NCBI RefSeq assembly: GCF_002154505.1
Contig: NZ_MUBM01000446.1
Location: forward strand, 1 to 37,599
DNA from: Streptomyces carpinensis
Lineage (GTDB): Bacteria > Actinomycetota > Actinomycetes > Streptomycetales > Streptomycetaceae
Direction: 5' to 3'
Length of the DNA: 37,599 nucleotides
Shown here: one piece after another, positions 9,964 through 17,678 of the stretch
Numbering within the stretch: the stretch's first letter is position 1
How the letters are laid out: every line of letters starts with the position of its first letter
Position numbers and translations under genes: made by a program
The notes under the pieces: generated by a model
The model's input: the letters and a program-made list of their open reading frames with translations, nothing else
What the model was told of the DNA's origin: nothing
Databases searched by the model: none

Positions 9964-11322
9964 TCAGCGACGCCTCGGTACCAGTCCGGCCACGGCGCCC
10001 GCCGCGGCCGCCCCGGCCAGCGCGTACATGCATGCCGAGAGCGCCTCCGCAGAGGTATACGCCCCGGAGGCCCCGAGTGACTCAAGCCGGTTCAGGAAGA
10101 GTGTGCCGAAGGCCGCGACGCCGATCAGCTGACCGAGCTGCGCGACGGTGGCGAGCAGCCCGCTGGCGTCCGCCGCGTCCTCGGGCCGTACGGCGGCCAG
10201 CGCGCCGGTGAGCGTCGGGCTGAAGCCGAGCGCGAGCCCCGCGCCCACGCCGGCGTACGCGACGAGGAGAAGGGCCCCGCCGCTGCCGCCGCCCCTGAAC
10301 GCCAGTGCGACACAGGACACGGACAGCGCCGTGAGCACGAACCCGGACGCGGTCAGCCACCGCTGCCAGGACGCCGGCCACCTGCGCCAGGTCAGCCCGA
10401 CCAGGCCGAAGACCACCGCGGTCGGCGCGAAGGTCAGACCCGCCCGCAGCGGGGTGTAACCGAGGCCGCCCTGGACGTGCAGAGTGAGCGCGAAGAGGAA
10501 GCCGCCGTTGACGGCCATGACGGCGAGGACCCGGAAGACGGCGAGGCCCATGCCGGGGTGGCGCAGCACCCGGGGTGTGATCAGCGGGGCTCCGCCGCGC
10601 CCGGCGAGCCGGGACTCGTACCCGCAGAACAGTCCGAACAGCACCGCCGCCGCGGCCAGGGACAGCCGGGACCACAGCGGCCAGCCCTCCTCCTGCCCGA
10701 GCACCAGCGGCACCGTCAGCGACGAGACCGCCGCGCCCAGCAGCACCGGGCCGGGCAGGTCCAGGCTCCGTGGTCGGGCATGCGCGTCGGTGGCGGACGC
10801 CTGCGGCCGCTCCGTCCCGCCCTGCCGTGGCAGCACCCGCCGCCCGACGACCAGGAGGACGGCGCCCACGGGGACGTTGACGAGGAACACCGGATGCCAG
10901 CCGGTGCCGAACAGGTCCGCGCCGACCAGGACGCCGCCGACGATCTGCCCGGCCGCCGCGCCGACGGCGATCACCGCCGAGTACGCGCCGAGCGCCCGTA
11001 CCCGGGCCTCGCCGGTGAAGGTGCGCTGGATGAGGCTGAGCACCTGCGGGATCATCAGCGCCGAGCCGGCGCCCTGGCTCAGCCGGAAGACGATCAGCGC
11101 GCCCGCTCCCCCGGCCAGGCCGCAGGCGAGCGAGGCGGCTGTGAACAGGGCCAGTCCGGCGAGGTGCGTCCGGCCGTGCCCGAGCCGGTCTCCCAGCCGT
11201 GCTCCCGTGATCAGCAGGACCGAGTAGGTGATGGCGTAGCCCGCGATGACCAGCTGGAGGTCGGAGCCGGAGGCGTGCAGGTCGGAGCCGATGGCGGGGG
11301 CGGCGACGTTGACGATGAACAC
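9964..11322 (-). CDS. MFS multidrug-type exporter, N-terminally truncated
   Basis: 452 residues of a DHA2-type (EmrB/QacA, 14-helix) exporter. The conserved opening LDVFIVNVAAPAI, normally in the middle of the first helix, is followed by motif A GARLGDRLGHGR, RLSQGAGSALMIPQ and the GWHPVFLVNVPVG block. The only possible start is GTG 11322, inside helix 1; upstream in frame there is no ATG or GTG before a stop at about 11395, and no good Shine-Dalgarno. About 20-30 N-terminal residues are therefore missing. The 5' end abuts a plus-strand regulator remnant that has also lost its N-terminus, so a deletion of the shared intergenic region is likely. The protein is probably non-functional or poorly made. 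Confidence 0.8.
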   Translation of the reverse strand: MFIVNVAAPAIGSDLHASGSDLQLVIAGYAITYSVLLITGARLGDRLGHGRTHLAGLALFTAASLACGLAGGAGALIVFRLSQGAGSALMIPQVLSLIQRTFTGEARVRALGAYSAVIAVGAAAGQIVGGVLVGADLFGTGWHPVFLVNVPVGAVLLVVGRRVLPRQGGTERPQASATDAHARPRSLDLPGPVLLGAAVSSLTVPLVLGQEEGWPLWSRLSLAAAAVLFGLFCGYESRLAGRGGAPLITPRVLRHPGMGLAVFRVLAVMAVNGGFLFALTLHVQGGLGYTPLRAGLTFAPTAVVFGLVGLTWRRWPASWQRWLTASGFVLTALSVSCVALAFRGGGSGGALLLVAYAGVGAGLALGFSPTLTGALAAVRPEDAADASGLLATVAQLGQLIGVAAFGTLFLNRLESLGASGAYTSAEALSACMYALAGAAAAGAVAGLVPRRR

Positions 11323-11717
11323 GTCGAGGACGCGACCTGTTCCTCGTGCCGCTGATGCCCGTGAGTGCCGTGCCGAATGTGCTGTGGACGATGTTCACGC
11401 TCTCCGCGGACGCCTGTCCCGTGGTCCACCGGGAGCGTGAGCTGCCTGTGATGGTGGCCACGCTGCGGTCCAATTACGGCAGACATGTCGGCGAGCCCGT
11501 CTGGGAGGACTTCATACGCGCTCTGTCGGCCGCCAGCCCGTACTTCGCCGGTCTCTGGGCGAGCGGCGAGGTGACACCCCCGGGACCGCGCGTGAAGATG
11601 TTGCGCCGCACATCGGGAGAGGAGCTGCGGACCACGGTGGTGTCGCTGTCGATCGACGGCATGCCGGAGTGCCGGATCGTGACGTACACGCCGGAAAGCA
11701 AGAATCCCGCCCCCTGA
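11319..11717 (+). pseudogene. MmyB-type XRE regulator, C-terminal remnant
   Basis: The plus-strand frame is open from 11319 to the TGA at 11715. It reads as the C-terminal half of the MmyB-like ligand-binding domain found after an HTH in many streptomycete XRE regulators: PNVLWTMFT, RELPVMVATLRSNYGRH, WEDFIRALSAASPYFAGLWA and CRIVTYTPE fall in the expected order. The helix-turn-helix and the first half of the sensor are missing. GTG 11346 could serve as a start but lacks a convincing ribosome-binding site. In related loci such regulators are commonly divergent from an MFS exporter, which fits the truncated exporter next door. Confidence 0.7.
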
Positions 11718-11731
11718 CGGGACGGGATTCT
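11701..11731. terminator. Hairpin overlapping the end of the regulator remnant
   Basis: AGAATCCCG (11701-11709) pairs with CGGGATTCT (11723-11731). The stop codon of the regulator remnant lies in the loop. It could end transcription from the plus strand and from the minus-strand tRNA. Confidence 0.6.
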
Positions 11732-11770
11732 CATCACCGATCTTTGACAACTCGACAGATTGCCGATCCG

Positions 11771-11843
11771 TGGAGCTAAGGAGAATTGAACTCCTGACCT
11801 CCTGCATGCCATGCAGGCGCTCTACCAACTGAGCTATAGCCCC
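11771..11843 (-). tRNA. tRNA-Ala (anticodon GGC), copy 2
   Basis: The same 73 bases as copy 1, with anticodon loop ATGGCAT and no encoded CCA. Outside the gene the two copies share only two or three bases on each side, so the duplication covers the mature tRNA and almost nothing else. Confidence 0.98.
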
Positions 11844-11903
11844 TTGTGCCACGCGGCTCAGCCGCCTGGTGTCTCGCCCCGCTCGGCGGGGCGAACAAGA
11901 AGA

Positions 11904-11933
11904 ACTTTAGCCTGTGACCTGCCGGAAAGTGAA
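11904..11933 (-). promoter_or_regulatory. Promoter of tRNA-Ala copy 2
   Basis: On the minus strand -35 TTCACT (11928-11933) and -10 TAAAGT (11904-11909) are 18 bases apart. A GC hairpin (TCGCCCCGC with a short loop) lies between this promoter and the tRNA, in the 5' leader of the precursor. Confidence 0.5.
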
Positions 11934-12007
11934 ATCCGGGGTCCGCGGGCCCGCCGGGGCGCCCCCGACGGGCCTCCGTCCGGTGGGCCCCGTTCTCCGG
12001 TGGGGCC

Positions 12008-12685
12008 TCAGTCGTCGTCGCCGAGGACGGGCTCGGGCAGGGTGCCGGCGTTGTGCTCCAGCAGTCGCCAGCCGCGGACGCCCTCGCTGAGGACGGACCA
12101 GCAGCAGTTGGCGAGCCCGGCCAGGCTCTCCCAGTGGTGGGCCTCCAGGCCGATGAGGCGCCCGATGGTGGTCCGGATGGTGCCGCCGTGGCTGACCACC
12201 ACGAGCGTGCCGTCCTCGGGCAGCTTCTCGACGTGCCGCAGCACCACGGGGGCGGCACGTTCGGCGACCTCGGTCTCCAGCTCACCGCCGCCGCGGCGCA
12301 CCGGCTCACCGCGCTTCCACGCGGTGTACTCCTCGCCGTACCGGGCGATGATCTCCTCGTGCGTCAGCCCCTGCCAGACGCCCGCGTAGGTCTCGCGCAG
12401 GGCCTCGTCCCGGGTGACGTCGAGGCCGGTGAGGGCAGCGAGCTCGTCGGCCGTCCGGGCGGCCCGCTTCAGGTCCGAGGAGATGATCGCGTCGGGCCCC
12501 AGGGAGGCCAGCAGCCGGGCGGCGCGCCGCGCCTGCCCGATGCCGGTCTCGGTGAGCTCGACGTCCGTGGAGCCCTGGAAGCGGCGCTCCACGTTCCAGG
12601 ACGTCTGGCCGTGCCGCCACAGGATGATGCGGCGGCCGCGGCCCGGTGTCCCGCCGGCCGGGTCACCGGCGCCGCTCACCGCCAC
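12008..12685 (-). CDS. Histidine phosphatase family protein (candidate glucosyl-3-phosphoglycerate phosphatase)
   Basis: 225 residues. The phosphoglycerate-mutase fold signature is complete: ILWRHGQTSWN with the nucleophilic His at residue 25, the second Arg in SSDLKRAARTA, the acid ETYAGVWQG, and the second catalytic His in VVSHGGTIR. The start overlaps the end of rsfS; GTG 12685 and GTG 12679 (in GTGA) are both possible. In Mycobacterium tuberculosis the gene in the same place beside rsfS and nadD encodes GpgP, a glucosyl-3-phosphoglycerate phosphatase (from memory). That synteny suggests the same role, but family members also act on other phosphate esters. Confidence 0.88.
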   Translation of the reverse strand: MAVSGAGDPAGGTPGRGRRIILWRHGQTSWNVERRFQGSTDVELTETGIGQARRAARLLASLGPDAIISSDLKRAARTADELAALTGLDVTRDEALRETYAGVWQGLTHEEIIARYGEEYTAWKRGEPVRRGGGELETEVAERAAPVVLRHVEKLPEDGTLVVVSHGGTIRTTIGRLIGLEAHHWESLAGLANCCWSVLSEGVRGWRLLEHNAGTLPEPVLGDDD

Positions 12686-13122
12686 TCACCGCCCGGCTCC
12701 GCCGACTCCTCGGCGGCCTTCAGCCTGGCGTGCTCCTCGGCCTTGCCGCGGGTCGCCCGGGCGTCGGCGGGCAGCTCGATCTCGGGGCAGTCCTTCCACA
12801 GCCGCTCCAGGGCGTAGAAGACCCGCTCCTCGCTGTGCTGGACGTGGACGACGATGTCGACGTAGTCGAGCAGGACCCAGCGGGCCTCGCGGTCGCCCTC
12901 ACGGCGCACCGGCTTGGCGCCGAGCTCCTTCAGGAGCCGCTCCTCGATCTCGTCGACGATCGACTTGACCTGGCGGTCGCTGGGTGCGGACGCCAGGACG
13001 AAGGCGTCCGTGATCGACAGCACGTCGCTGACGTCGTAGGCGATGATGTCGTGCGCGAGCTTGTCCGCGGCCGCCTGGGCGGCGGTGCTGACGAGCTCGA
13101 TGGAACGGTCGGTTGCGGTCAC
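12676..13122 (-). CDS. rsfS: Ribosomal silencing factor RsfS
   Basis: RsfS (Iojap/DUF143) binds ribosomal protein uL14 and blocks joining of the subunits when nutrients are scarce. The 148-residue product shows the family core: AADKLAHDIIAYDVSDVLSI, DAFVLASAPSDRQVKSI and the signature WVLLDYVDIVVHVQHSEERVFYALERLW. The C-terminal ~30 residues are a charged extension. GTG 13122 is preceded by GGAAAG. The gene lies downstream of an LCP gene and nadD and overlaps the phosphatase gene, the usual actinobacterial order. A long hairpin sits directly upstream of its ribosome-binding site. Confidence 0.96.
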   Translation of the reverse strand: MTATDRSIELVSTAAQAAADKLAHDIIAYDVSDVLSITDAFVLASAPSDRQVKSIVDEIEERLLKELGAKPVRREGDREARWVLLDYVDIVVHVQHSEERVFYALERLWKDCPEIELPADARATRGKAEEHARLKAAEESAEPGGEWR

Positions 13123-13134
13123 TACAGGGCTTTC

Positions 13135-13178
13135 CGTCGGCGGTCACTTGAGACCAAGGGTCTCACGGACCGCCGACG
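13135..13178. terminator. Two-tier hairpin between the LCP gene and rsfS
   Basis: Outer arms CGTCGGCGGT (13135-13144) and ACCGCCGACG (13169-13178) are perfectly complementary, as are inner arms TGAGACC (13149-13155) and GGTCTCA (13159-13165). It follows the LCP stop by 21 bases and ends 12 bases before the rsfS start. It may terminate the LCP transcript, or shape rsfS translation. Confidence 0.65.
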
Positions 13179-13199
13179 ACACCCCACGTGATTAAGGGA

Positions 13200-15047
13200 T
13201 CACTGGGCTGACGAGGGCTTGTAGTCCTGGCCGAGGACCACCGAGACGTCGGCGCCGGAGGTGACCGTGCCCTTCGTCACGGAGCCGGCGGGCAGACCCA
13301 GGGTCTTGGCCACCTCTGTCGCGTTGTCCTTGTCGCCGGCGTCGGCGTAGACGACCTTGGAGGTCGACCGGACGGCGGGCGCCGTGCCGGCCTCCAGGAA
13401 GGTGAAGCCGCCGTTGAGGAGGACGACGCGGGCCTTGTCGGTGTTGCCCTTGGTGCCGGAGGCGTTCTGGACCGAGACCCGGACGGACGCCCCCTGGTCG
13501 GGGCTCTTCGCGGTGCCGCCCAGGATGTCCTTGACCACGCTGTCGCTGGTCTTCGCGCTCAGCGTGCCGTCGCTGCCCACGGGCAGCAGGGCCGTCCGGT
13601 AGTCGCCGCCCTTGGCGAGGTCGGCGAGCTTGGCCAGGAAGGTGCCGAGGTCCTTGTCGGTGAGCGAGGGGTCGAGGATCTGCGCCAGCGTCTGGACGGT
13701 CGTGGTCGCGCCCTGCGGGTCGGAGGACAGCTTGCGCAGCACGCCCTGCATCACCTGGCCGAACCGCTCCAGCTGGGCGTTCTGGGCCTCCCCGGAGGCG
13801 CGGTAGGTGGCGTAGGCGACGGCCATCTTTCCGCTGAGGGTCTGGTCCTTGCCCTGGTGGACCAGGGGCGCGGTGCCCTTCTTCTTCCCGGCCGGGTCGG
13901 GGACGTCGGTGTTGGTGTCGACGTCGATGTTGCCGACCAGGTCGACGAGGTTCTGCAGGTAGGGGGTGTCCAGGCGCCAGGTGCCCTGGATGTCGGTGCC
14001 GAGAACGGTGTCGAGCTGGTCGCGTGTGCCGGAGGAGCCGTCGTCCTGGACCGACTTGGCGAGGGTGGTCGTGGTGCCGTCGTCCGAGGTCAGGGCGAGG
14101 GTGTTCGGCAGCAGGACGGTGGTGCCCTGCTTGGTGGTGGCGTTGTCGACGAGCAGCGCCGTGGAGGTGCCGCCCTTGGCCGTGTTGTGCAGGTGGACGA
14201 CGATCACGTCGCGCTTCTGCGCGCCCGCGGCGGTCGCGGTGCCGGTCTTCTTGTCGGAGGAGGACAGGCCGGGCAGTTTCCCTGCGTACCAGAGGTAGCC
14301 GACACCGCCGACCGCGACCAGGGCCAGGACCACGGCCAGGGCGATGACCCGGCTGCGGGCACGGCGCCGGGCCTCCTCGCGGCGCTCGGTGCGGTTCTCG
14401 GTGAACTTCAGCCAGTCGATGACGTCTTCGGAGTTGTCGTTCGGCTCCTCGACGAAGGCGAACTGCTCGGTGCGGTACTCCCGTTCGTCCCCGTCCGCCT
14501 CATCCGGCGCGTCCGCCGCCCGGTCGGCCGCCGTGGGTGTGGTCTGCGCGGATCCGGCCTGCTGCGGGCCGGCCTGCTGCGGGATGTACGCGGTCTGCTC
14601 GCCGACCCGGGGCTGCTGGCCGCTGGTCGCGGTCCGGCCGTAGGGGTCGTACTTCGCGGCCGTCGCGCCGGAGCCGGGCGCGCCGGAGCCGTAGGGGTCG
14701 TAGGTGGCGGGGCGGCCGTGGGAGCCGTGGGAGCCGTCGGAACCCTGGGAGCCGTGGGGACGGTGGGGGTCGTAGGACTCGTACTGCTCGTAGGGGGACG
14801 GAGCGGGGGCCTGCCGGCCGGTGTCGTAGCCGCTGCCGTAGGCGGAGGGGCCGGGCTGCTGCTGCTGTCCTCCGGTCGCGTACGGGTCGTAGCCGTAGCC
14901 CTGGTGGTCCTGGCGGCCGTAGGCGTCGTAGGACTGCTGCGGGGTCTGCTGGGCCGGGACCTGCTGGTACACAGGCCGGCCGTACTCGTCGTAGCCGACG
15001 AGTTCGTAGCTGTCGCCCCCGTACCCAGCGTCGTATCGGTCGTTCAC
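13200..15047 (-). CDS. LytR-CpsA-Psr family protein with LytR C-terminal domain
   Basis: The start is GTG 15047, with GAGAGGGG upstream (VNDRYDAGYGG); 615 residues. Residues 1-~230 are a Tyr/Gln/Gly/Pro-rich cytoplasmic tail (YGYDPYATGGQQQQPG), then one membrane anchor (RVIALAVVLALVAVGGVGYL). The extracellular part is an LCP-like domain followed by a LytR_C domain (VRVSVQNASGTKG ... VVLGQDYKPSS). LCP enzymes attach anionic glycopolymers such as teichoic acids to peptidoglycan. By gene order this should correspond to S. coelicolor SCO2578 (PdtA, needed for a normal spore envelope), as far as I remember. The usual RSDT and SIPRD blocks read GTSTALLV and LLPNTLAL here, so the active site is unusual. 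Confidence 0.88.
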   Translation of the reverse strand: MNDRYDAGYGGDSYELVGYDEYGRPVYQQVPAQQTPQQSYDAYGRQDHQGYGYDPYATGGQQQQPGPSAYGSGYDTGRQAPAPSPYEQYESYDPHRPHGSQGSDGSHGSHGRPATYDPYGSGAPGSGATAAKYDPYGRTATSGQQPRVGEQTAYIPQQAGPQQAGSAQTTPTAADRAADAPDEADGDEREYRTEQFAFVEEPNDNSEDVIDWLKFTENRTERREEARRRARSRVIALAVVLALVAVGGVGYLWYAGKLPGLSSSDKKTGTATAAGAQKRDVIVVHLHNTAKGGTSTALLVDNATTKQGTTVLLPNTLALTSDDGTTTTLAKSVQDDGSSGTRDQLDTVLGTDIQGTWRLDTPYLQNLVDLVGNIDVDTNTDVPDPAGKKKGTAPLVHQGKDQTLSGKMAVAYATYRASGEAQNAQLERFGQVMQGVLRKLSSDPQGATTTVQTLAQILDPSLTDKDLGTFLAKLADLAKGGDYRTALLPVGSDGTLSAKTSDSVVKDILGGTAKSPDQGASVRVSVQNASGTKGNTDKARVVLLNGGFTFLEAGTAPAVRSTSKVVYADAGDKDNATEVAKTLGLPAGSVTKGTVTSGADVSVVLGQDYKPSSAQ

Positions 15048-15063
15048 CGGTGCCCCTCTCGGC

Positions 15064-15723
15064 TCACTCGCCGCGGTACAGCTCGCGTTTGGCGATGTAG
15101 CGCACGACTCCGTCCGGCACCATGTACCAGATGGGGTCGCCCGTGGCGACTCTCGCCCGGCAGTCCGTCGAGGAGATGGCGAGGGCGGGGACCTCGACGA
15201 GTGAGACACCGCCTTCGGGGAGGCCGGGGTCGCTCAGGTGGTGGCCGGGCCGGGTGACGCCGATGAAGTGCGCGAGGGAGAAGAGTTCCTCGGAATCCCG
15301 CCAGGTGAGGATCTGGCCGAGCGCGTCGGCGCCGGTGATGAAGAACAGATCGGTGTCGGGGTTGAGGGCGCGCAGGTCGCGCAGGGTGTCCACGGTGTAG
15401 GTGGGGCCGCCGCGGTCGATGTCGATGCGGCTGACGGAGAACTGCGGGTTCTCGGCGGTCGCGATGACCGTCATCAGGTAGCGGTCCTCGGCCGGGGAGA
15501 CACGGCGGTGGCTCTTCTGCCAGGGCTGACCGGTGGGGACGAAGACCACCTCGTCCAGGTGGAACTGCGCGGCGACCTCGCTGGCCGCCACGAGGTGCCC
15601 GTGGTGGATCGGGTCGAACGTTCCGCCCATGACGCCCAGGCGGCGCTTGCCCGACGACGAGGGGCCGTTGCCGGGCCCGTTCTCGGGGTGCTTCACCGTG
15701 TCACTCGCCGGACCGGTAGGCAT
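15064..15723 (-). CDS. nadD: Nicotinate-nucleotide adenylyltransferase
   Basis: Converts nicotinate mononucleotide and ATP to deamido-NAD in NAD synthesis. It carries the nucleotidyltransferase signature GVMGGTFDPIHHGHL, the FVPTGQPWQKS substrate segment, and the C-terminal ISSTDCRARVATG, which matches the ISST(x)IR block. The start is placed at ATG 15723 (MPTGPAS), preceded by GGGAGAGCAGG, giving 219 residues; ATG 15738 is possible. An extra ~30-residue hydrophilic N-terminus precedes the catalytic core. The stop lies 16 bases before the LCP gene, so the two are probably cotranscribed. Confidence 0.97.
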   Translation of the reverse strand: MPTGPASDTVKHPENGPGNGPSSSGKRRLGVMGGTFDPIHHGHLVAASEVAAQFHLDEVVFVPTGQPWQKSHRRVSPAEDRYLMTVIATAENPQFSVSRIDIDRGGPTYTVDTLRDLRALNPDTDLFFITGADALGQILTWRDSEELFSLAHFIGVTRPGHHLSDPGLPEGGVSLVEVPALAISSTDCRARVATGDPIWYMVPDGVVRYIAKRELYRGE

Positions 15724-15849
15724 GTCCTGCTCTCCCATGCGTGCAGACCCTACCGCCCGGTCCGAGAGCACCGGCCGGGAGATCACCTGGTGCGGTTCCC
15801 CGCCCCGGCGGCAAGCCCCCGGGGCGGGCCGACAGGGACTGGGGGGGGT

Positions 15850-16005
15850 TCAGCGGTCGCGGTTGAACCGAGTGGTGACCCACAGCAGGAGCAGCAGGAT
15901 GATGAGCGCGGCTCCGCCCGTCACCGCCGGGTTGAGGCTCTCGTGGTGACCGCCCTCGGCCTCGGCGAGGTTGACCAGCTGGGCAGCGGCGTTGTGATAG
16001 CTCAT
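15850..16005 (-). CDS. Small single-pass membrane protein (51 aa)
   Basis: Unknown function. From ATG 16005 it reads MSYHNAAAQLVNLAEAEGG, then a membrane segment (AVTGGAALIILLLLLWVTT) and a short basic end RFNRDR. Its layout (short N-terminal part with LAEA, one helix, Arg/Asn/Asp end) matches the next small gene upstream. An earlier in-frame GTG at 16071 would add 22 residues of poor quality. It lies upstream of nadD with a 126-base gap. Confidence 0.7.
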   Translation of the reverse strand: MSYHNAAAQLVNLAEAEGGHHESLNPAVTGGAALIILLLLLWVTTRFNRDR

Positions 16006-16182
16006 CTTCGGCAGACCTATCCGGGTGTGGGCGGGATAAAGATTTCCGCCCATCGTAAGCGCCCGCCTCACCGTCCCTCACGCCGACTCCACCGTTGCGG
16101 ACGGCGGCCGACCGGGCCCGGGCCCCGCGCGCCGCGGCCGGGCCCGCCCCGGCGGGCACGGACGGGGAACCTTCCGGGACGC

Positions 16183-16347
16183 TCAGTCGTCGTTCCGCTT
16201 GTAGCCGCGCAGCAGGAACCAGCCGGTGAGGACACAGCCCAGGATCATCACGATCAGTACGACCCGGAGCAGGTCACCGGATCCCTGATGCTGGGTGGTG
16301 GTCCCGGCGGCCTCGGCGAGCCGGGCGACTGCGGGGTGGTGCTCCAT
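16183..16347 (-). CDS. Small single-pass membrane protein (54 aa)
   Basis: ATG 16347 is preceded by AAGGAG. The product starts MEHHPAVARLAEAAG, has one membrane helix (LLRVVLIVMILGCVLTGWFL) and ends with LRGYKRNDD. It resembles the 51-residue neighbour in length and layout (LAEA near residue 11, helix, basic tail with R-N-D). It is divergent from the M48 protease gene across a 100-base region. Function unknown; no homologue is recognised. Confidence 0.72.
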   Translation of the reverse strand: MEHHPAVARLAEAAGTTTQHQGSGDLLRVVLIVMILGCVLTGWFLLRGYKRNDD

Positions 16348-16447
16348 GGCGGACTCCTTCGCTGTGCTGCCCGTCCAAGGTATCTCCGCCTAGGCTGGCT
16401 CCTGCTTCGGGGGCACATTGGGCGACAAGACGCACATGGGGGATCAC

Positions 16448-17617
16448 ATGTCCGACGAAGGCCGCGAGCACAACCGGCAGGAGCGTGTGCCGAGCCGGCG
16501 CCGCACACGCTTCCCGGGGATCTCCACGCGGGCGTACGAGCACCCGGCCGACCGTTCCGCCCTGGTCGCGCTGCGCAAGCTGAGCGGCTTCGACACGGTT
16601 TTCAAGGCCCTCAGCGGCCTGCTGCCCGAGCGCAGTCTGCGGCTGCTGTTCCTGTCCGACTCGGTGCGCGTCTCGGACCAGCAGTTCGCGCACCTCAACG
16701 ACATGCTGCGGGACGCCTGCTACATCCTGGACCTGGAGAAGGTCCCGCCGATGTACGTCAACCAGGACCCGCAGCCCAACGCGATGTGCATCGGCCTGGA
16801 CGAGCCGATCATCGTGGTGACCACGGGCCTGGTCGAGCTGCTCGACGAGGAGGAGATGCGGGCGGTCGTCGGCCACGAGGTGGGCCACGCCCTGTCCGGC
16901 CACGCGGTGTACCGCACGATCCTGCTGTTCCTGACCAACCTGGCCGTGCGGGTGGCCTGGATCCCGCTCGGCAGCATAGCGATCATGGCGATCGTCACGG
17001 CGCTGCGCGAGTGGTTCCGCAAGTCGGAGCTGTCGGCGGACCGGGCGGGGCTGCTGGTCGGGCAGGACGTGCGGGCGTCCATGCGCGGTCTGATGAAGAT
17101 CGCGGGCGGCAACCACCTCCACGAGATGAACGTGGACGCGTTCCTGAAGCAGGCCGAGGAGTACGAGGAGTCGGGCGACCTGCGCGACTCGGTGCTGAAG
17201 ATCCTCAACGTGCTGCCGCGTACGCATCCCTTCGCCACCGTGCGGGCGGCCGAGCTGAAGAAGTGGGCCGAGTCCCGCGACTACCAGCGGATCATGGACG
17301 GTCACTACCCGCGGCGCACCGACGACGGGGACACCTCGGTCAGCGACTCCTTCCGCGAGTCGGCGACGCACTACGCCAACGAGGTGAGGAACTCCAAGGA
17401 TCCGCTGATGAAGCTGGTCAGCGACCTCGCGGGCGGGGCCGGCGACCTGGGCGACCGGGTCCGGCGCGGCTTCGGCGGCTTCACGGGCTCGAGCTCGCCC
17501 AGGAACGGGGCGAAGGGTGGATCGAGCAGCGACTCGAAGGAGGGCAGCGGCTCGAAGGACAGTGACAGCCCCAAGGACGAGCCTCCCACGGACACCCCGC
17601 CCCGCGACGAGGACTGA
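16448..17617 (+). CDS. M48 family membrane zinc metalloprotease
   Basis: The start is ATG 16448 (MSDEGREHN) with GGGGGA upstream; 389 residues. The zinc motif HEVGHALSGH is at about residues 143-152, and the third ligand is in SELSADRAGLL. A hydrophobic region after HExxH (TILLFLTNLAVRVAWIPLG and SIAIMAIVTAL) gives two membrane segments, the arrangement of HtpX/M48 proteases. The last ~70 residues are Ser/Lys/Asp/Gly-rich and disordered. M48 membrane proteases usually degrade misfolded membrane proteins with the active site in the cytoplasm; here the substrate is unknown. It is divergent from a small membrane protein gene and convergent with an unknown membrane protein gene. Confidence 0.93.
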   Translation: MSDEGREHNRQERVPSRRRTRFPGISTRAYEHPADRSALVALRKLSGFDTVFKALSGLLPERSLRLLFLSDSVRVSDQQFAHLNDMLRDACYILDLEKVPPMYVNQDPQPNAMCIGLDEPIIVVTTGLVELLDEEEMRAVVGHEVGHALSGHAVYRTILLFLTNLAVRVAWIPLGSIAIMAIVTALREWFRKSELSADRAGLLVGQDVRASMRGLMKIAGGNHLHEMNVDAFLKQAEEYEESGDLRDSVLKILNVLPRTHPFATVRAAELKKWAESRDYQRIMDGHYPRRTDDGDTSVSDSFRESATHYANEVRNSKDPLMKLVSDLAGGAGDLGDRVRRGFGGFTGSSSPRNGAKGGSSSDSKEGSGSKDSDSPKDEPPTDTPPRDED

Positions 17618-17621
17618 CCTG

Positions 17622-17652
17622 GGCCCGGGCCGCGGCCGGACTGTCCCGGGCC
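17622..17652. terminator. Bidirectional hairpin between convergent genes
   Basis: GGCCCGGG (17622-17629) pairs with CCCGGGCC (17645-17652) in the 61-base gap between the stop codons of the M48 gene and the minus-strand membrane protein gene. Confidence 0.6.
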
Positions 17653-17678
17653 GCACCTGCCCGTTCCTCAGCCGCTCG

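Noticed and set aside
9244..11843. Integrated genetic element bounded by the two tRNA-Ala genes
   Set aside because: There is no integrase, excisionase or replication gene, and the whole tRNA is duplicated rather than only its 3' end, so an attL/attR pair is not supported.
11776..11880. CRISPR array or phage genes in the accessory stretches
   Set aside because: No regularly spaced repeats with unique spacers, no cas genes and no phage structural genes were seen anywhere in the window.
13857..15257. Long plus-strand frame rich in Val/Gly opposite the LCP gene
   Set aside because: Composition is that of an antisense shadow of the Tyr/Gly/Gln-rich tail and there is no domain.
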